Shown: one piece after another, positions 61,494-64,000 of the stretch | Position numbering within the stretch: the stretch's first letter is position 1 | Layout of the letters: each line of letters begins with the position of its first letter | Source: Pantoea deleyi | GTDB taxonomy: Bacteria > Pseudomonadota > Gammaproteobacteria > Enterobacterales > Enterobacteriaceae | Direction: 5' to 3' | Assembly: GCF_022647325.1 (NCBI RefSeq) | Contig: NZ_CP071405.1 | Location: forward strand, 1,984,001-2,048,000 | DNA: 64,000 nucleotides | Translations under genes and position numbers: made by a program | The notes under the pieces: generated by a model | Told to the model about the DNA's origin: nothing | The model's database searches: none | Seen by the model: the letters and a program-made list of their open reading frames with translations, nothing else

Positions 61494-62921
61494 CTACAGG
61501 GCGCGGCTGTTCTGTTCGGGTCTGCCCCGGCGATCCCAGCGGCTGGCAACGAACCATAACAGCGCCGTCACCAGCCAGCCCACGATCCATGAGACATCGT
61601 TTCCGGCAAAAATCCAGGTCAGCGAGCCATGATGCAGCGGGTTATCGATAAAGGGTAACTGCACCATCACCCCCAGAACGTAGACGGCGATGCCCGCGAC
61701 GTTCCAGCGGCCATAGCGGCCGTCGGGATCGGCCAGCGCCGGAACGTCCACCCGGCCGCGGGTGATCAGATAGAAATCGGTCAGGCTGATGGCGCTCCAC
61801 GGCACAAAAAAGGCCAGCAGGAACAGCAGGAAGTGGGTAAAGGATTTCAGGAAGGCCGGTTCACTGAGCAGGGCTATCAGGCAGGCCACGGAGACCATGA
61901 GGATGACAAACAGAATGCGCCCGCCCTGGCTCAGCGTCGTCTGCCGGCGAAAGCCGGAGACGATGGTGGTCAGGGACATAAAACTTCCGTAGGCGTTGAG
62001 CGTGGTAAAGGTAATCTTCCCGAAGCAGATGGCAAAGTAGATCACCATCGCCATGCCTGCGGTACTGCCCAGACCAACGATGTAACCCACCTCATTACCG
62101 GCGAAGGCACTTCCGGCCAGCGCGGCGGCAATCACCCCCAGCGTCATCGAGGCCTGGGTGCCGAGTACGGTTCCGGCAAACACCGAACCGAACAGTTTCT
62201 TCGCGGAGACGTCTGCGGGCAGATAGCGCGAGTAGTCGGAAACATAGGGGCAAAAGGCGATCTGCCAGGATGACGAGAGCGACACCGCCAGCAGGAAATT
62301 TGCCGGGGTAAAGTGGCGATTCTGCCAGACGGCTGCCAGGTCATGCGTGGCAAAGAGCGTGATAAAGAGATACGCGAAGGCCAGCACGCCAATCACGCTC
62401 GCCAGCTTGCCCAGCTGATGGATCACGCGATACCCCATCACCGCAATCACCACGATCAGGGCGCTGAACACGATCATCCCGGTGGCATTGCTGACAGAGA
62501 TCAGTTTCGCCAGCGCCTGTCCGGCCAGTACCGTGCCGCTGGCGGAGAATCCCACATACATGATGCAGACCAGCACCAGGGGGATGACCGCACCGTAAAC
62601 GCCGAACTGCATGCGGCTGGTGATCATCTGGGGTAAGCCCAGGCGCGGGCCCTGTAGCGCATGCAAAGACATGATCGCGGCGCCGATCATCTGCCCCACC
62701 AGTAAGCCGACAAGCGACCAGACAACATCGCCGCCCAGTACCACAGCCAGCGCCCCGGTGACAATGGCGGTGATTTGCAGGTTGCCCCCAAACCAGAGCG
62801 TGAACTGGCTGAAAGGATGCCCATGACGTTCGCGCAGCGGAATGTAATCGATGGAGCGGGTTTCTGACAGGCGCGGTTGTGCCGCGTCCGGATACGCTGT
62901 AGCAGATGATTTGACCGACAT
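61494..62921 (-). CDS. NCS1 family nucleobase/purine-cytosine permease
   Basis: 475-residue, 12-helix permease of the nucleobase:cation symporter-1 family. Typical blocks are the N-terminal IPLRERHGHPFSQFTLWFGGNLQITAIVTGA, GPRLGLPQMITSRMQFG near residue 95, and CPYVSDYSRYLPADVSAKKLFGSVFAG near 225. Substrates in the family include cytosine, purines, allantoin and hydantoins; none can be chosen here, though a purine-related one would fit the catabolic genes. Start ATG 62921 follows GAGGGA. A HutC-type operator lies 66 bases upstream. Confidence 0.86.
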   Translation of the reverse strand: MSVKSSATAYPDAAQPRLSETRSIDYIPLRERHGHPFSQFTLWFGGNLQITAIVTGALAVVLGGDVVWSLVGLLVGQMIGAAIMSLHALQGPRLGLPQMITSRMQFGVYGAVIPLVLVCIMYVGFSASGTVLAGQALAKLISVSNATGMIVFSALIVVIAVMGYRVIHQLGKLASVIGVLAFAYLFITLFATHDLAAVWQNRHFTPANFLLAVSLSSSWQIAFCPYVSDYSRYLPADVSAKKLFGSVFAGTVLGTQASMTLGVIAAALAGSAFAGNEVGYIVGLGSTAGMAMVIYFAICFGKITFTTLNAYGSFMSLTTIVSGFRRQTTLSQGGRILFVILMVSVACLIALLSEPAFLKSFTHFLLFLLAFFVPWSAISLTDFYLITRGRVDVPALADPDGRYGRWNVAGIAVYVLGVMVQLPFIDNPLHHGSLTWIFAGNDVSWIVGWLVTALLWFVASRWDRRGRPEQNSRAL

Positions 62922-62986
62922 AGATCCCTCGCTGATGCAGTGAGTCAGAGAAAACGAACAGGGCCGGATGACCGGTTGAGATGACA

Positions 62987-62996
62987 TGTCTATACA
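62987..62996. promoter_or_regulatory. Candidate GntR/HutC-type operator
   Basis: TGTCTATACA contains GTCTATAC, which fits the HutC-subfamily GntR core GTMTAKAC. It lies in the promoter region of the NCS1 permease. No GntR gene is in the window. Confidence 0.4.
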
Positions 62997-63072
62997 ATCA
63001 GGGAGAGTGTCACGCGCGGCAGGAAGTTACAAGACAGGCGGTCATTGGAAAATGTGATGACACCGACAGACC

Positions 63073-63194
63073 GGCACGCACGATCGGCAATGCGGGCGGC
63101 CGGGTCTTTTCCGCAGGGTAAAGGGCGGCGTCAGGCACGCACGATCGGCAATGCGGGCGGCCGGGTCTTTTCCGCAGGGTAAAGGGCGGCGTCA
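63073..63194. repeat. Perfect 61-bp tandem duplication
   Basis: Two identical 61-bp units (63073-63133 and 63134-63194), starting GGCACGCACGATCGG and ending AAGGGCGGCGTCA, between the NCS1 permease and the 3' end of the HxlR gene. Zero differences mean a very recent event or an assembly artefact. Confidence 0.95.
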
Positions 63195-63206
63195 GAACGC
63201 CAGGGG

Positions 63207-63662
63207 TTACCCCTTCGCCACCACCCGCTGACGATGGCAGTCGGCGGGTTCGAGCTTCTGACCCTGCGCCGAGTAAACCTCCAGACGCGGCAGCGGCCTG
63301 CCTTCCGCATTATCCAGCAGCACCGAGTGGGTCTCGCCCTGCTCAAACAGATAGCGCTCACCCCACTGCCGCATCGCCACCACCACCGGAAAGAGTGCCC
63401 GGCCTCTTTCGGTCAGGAGATACTCGCGGTAGGCGCTGCCATCGGAAGCGGGCGCAATTTCCAGCACGCCGATCCCGACCAGCTGCTTCAGTCGCGACGC
63501 CAGAATATTTTTCGCCAGTCCCAGGTTGCGCTGGAAATCACCAAACCGGCGGACGTCATCAAAGGCTTCACGCACGATCATCATGCACCAGCGCTCACCT
63601 ATCGACTCCAGGGTGCGGGCAACCGGACACTCGCTGGTTCTCAGGGATTCCTGCTTCGCCAT
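63207..63662 (-). CDS. HxlR family transcriptional regulator
   Basis: 151-residue winged-helix protein: CPVARTLESIGERWCMMIVREAFDDVRRFGDFQRNLGLAKNILASRLKQLVGIGVLEI (residues 12-69) is the HxlR fold, with the conserved N-terminal Cys that in several members senses electrophiles or oxidants. The C-terminal GRALFPVVVAMRQWGERYL helix mediates dimers. It is divergent from the MFS gene at 63788 and probably represses it. Start ATG 63662 was chosen over an upstream open frame, by fit to the family start. Confidence 0.88.
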   Translation of the reverse strand: MAKQESLRTSECPVARTLESIGERWCMMIVREAFDDVRRFGDFQRNLGLAKNILASRLKQLVGIGVLEIAPASDGSAYREYLLTERGRALFPVVVAMRQWGERYLFEQGETHSVLLDNAEGRPLPRLEVYSAQGQKLEPADCHRQRVVAKG

Positions 63663-63787
63663 CTCTTCTCTCACTTTCTCCGTTAACCGTGCCAGCTTAG
63701 CCCCTCCGAAAAGAAGTTGCAAAAAAAAACCATCCCGGTTAATGATATGGCCAATCCAGTTTCAAATAAAAACCCGAAGGCCAGACC

Positions 63788-64000
63788 ATGATCTCAACGA
63801 CCTCCAGGCGCGGGGATGCCGGACCACCGGCCCCCGCAACGCCGGTGCTTTCACCCCGGATGATTTTTCTCTTCTCGCTTACTGCGGCGCTGGCGGTCGC
63901 CAACGTGTACTCGGCGCAGCCGTTGCTGGCGTCGATCGCCGTCAGCCTGCGGATCGCGCCCGGCATCGCTGGCGCGGTGGTGACGGCCACGCAGATCGGT
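63788..64000 (+). CDS. MFS exporter, 5' end (DHA1-like)
   Basis: First 71 codons of a gene that leaves the window. The translation starts MISTTSRRGDAGPPAPATP, then a first hydrophobic helix SPRMIFLFSLTAALAVANVYSAQPLLASIAVSL and the start of the second (GIAGAVVTATQIG), a pattern typical of 12-helix DHA1 exporters. Start ATG 63788 follows GAAGG. Probably under control of the divergent HxlR regulator. Confidence 0.75.
   Translation, partial: MISTTSRRGDAGPPAPATPVLSPRMIFLFSLTAALAVANVYSAQPLLASIAVSLRIAPGIAGAVVTATQIG

Noticed and set aside
62997..63015. Degenerate matS-like GGGAGAGTGTCAC upstream of the NCS1 gene
   Set aside because: Two mismatches in the left half-site.
1..64000. CRISPR arrays, tRNA genes, rRNA, insertion sequences, prophage
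   Set aside because: None seen; the only regular repeats are the two 61-bp tandem arrays, the HipB operators and short regulatory dyads.

Overview
The window is about 60 % G+C chromosomal DNA of an enterobacterium, most likely Erwiniaceae and probably Pantoea. This rests on OsmU, YnfA/YnfB, YdfG, GuaD, Dcp, HipAB, CurA and Klebsiella-type HpxO homologues, a PQQ glucose dehydrogenase and a membrane sugar dehydrogenase. The genus is an inference. No rRNA, tRNA, insertion sequence, prophage or CRISPR array was seen.

The most striking content is not coding. The window covers the replication terminus. A near-perfect dif site lies at 38241-38268. Two Tus-binding Ter-like sites flank it in opposite orientation (36801-36823 minus, 44171-44193 plus), so both arrest faces enclose dif in a trap of about 7.4 kb. 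Four exact matS (MatP) sites lie at 4884, 11279, 11480 and 31840. FtsK-orienting GGGNAGGG octamers switch strand across dif. A 1.1-kb gene-free stretch beside dif holds three 61-bp tandem repeats.

Layout, left to right. 1-1 kb: end of an NCS2 purine permease. 1.1-4.6 kb: osmVWXY osmoprotectant ABC operon. 5-8.5 kb: drug exporter, small periplasmic proteins, ynfB, ynfA, ydfG. 8.5-18.1 kb: purine catabolism (guaD-xdhA-xdhB-xdhC and hpxO, each behind a sigma-54 promoter) with dcp between; hiuH at 44.3 kb supplies the next step. 18.7-25.1 kb: orphan glycosyltransferase, Cys-rich secreted protein, class C beta-lactamase, a RES toxin with frameshifted antitoxin, GH15 enzyme, yghA. 25.4-31.8 kb: LacI regulator and divergent ABC-phosphatase operon, possibly for a phosphorylated organic solute. 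31.8-34.4 kb: GNAT enzyme, hipBA behind four evenly spaced operators, YgiT-type zinc protein. 34.7-38.5 kb: FUSC transporter, gamma-glutamylcyclotransferase fold protein, Ter and dif. 38.5-41.9 kb: three-subunit FAD/cytochrome c sugar dehydrogenase.

42.5-49.2 kb: DsbA-like protein with a long disordered linker, hiuH, OYE-family reductase, gene remnants (LysR, nudK, DeoR), racemase-like and VOC proteins, curA. 49.3-55.6 kb: six-gene sugar operon (isomerase, ABC transporter, RpiR regulator, ribokinase-like kinase). 55.9-58.2 kb: gcd. 58.9-64 kb: GT-D glycosyltransferase, two transporters, an HxlR regulator and the start of a divergent MFS exporter.

The purine genes form a route guanine -> xanthine -> urate -> 5-hydroxyisourate -> OHCU, with uptake permeases at both ends of the window. 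gcd and the sugar dehydrogenase complex would feed electrons from periplasmic sugar oxidation into the respiratory chain.
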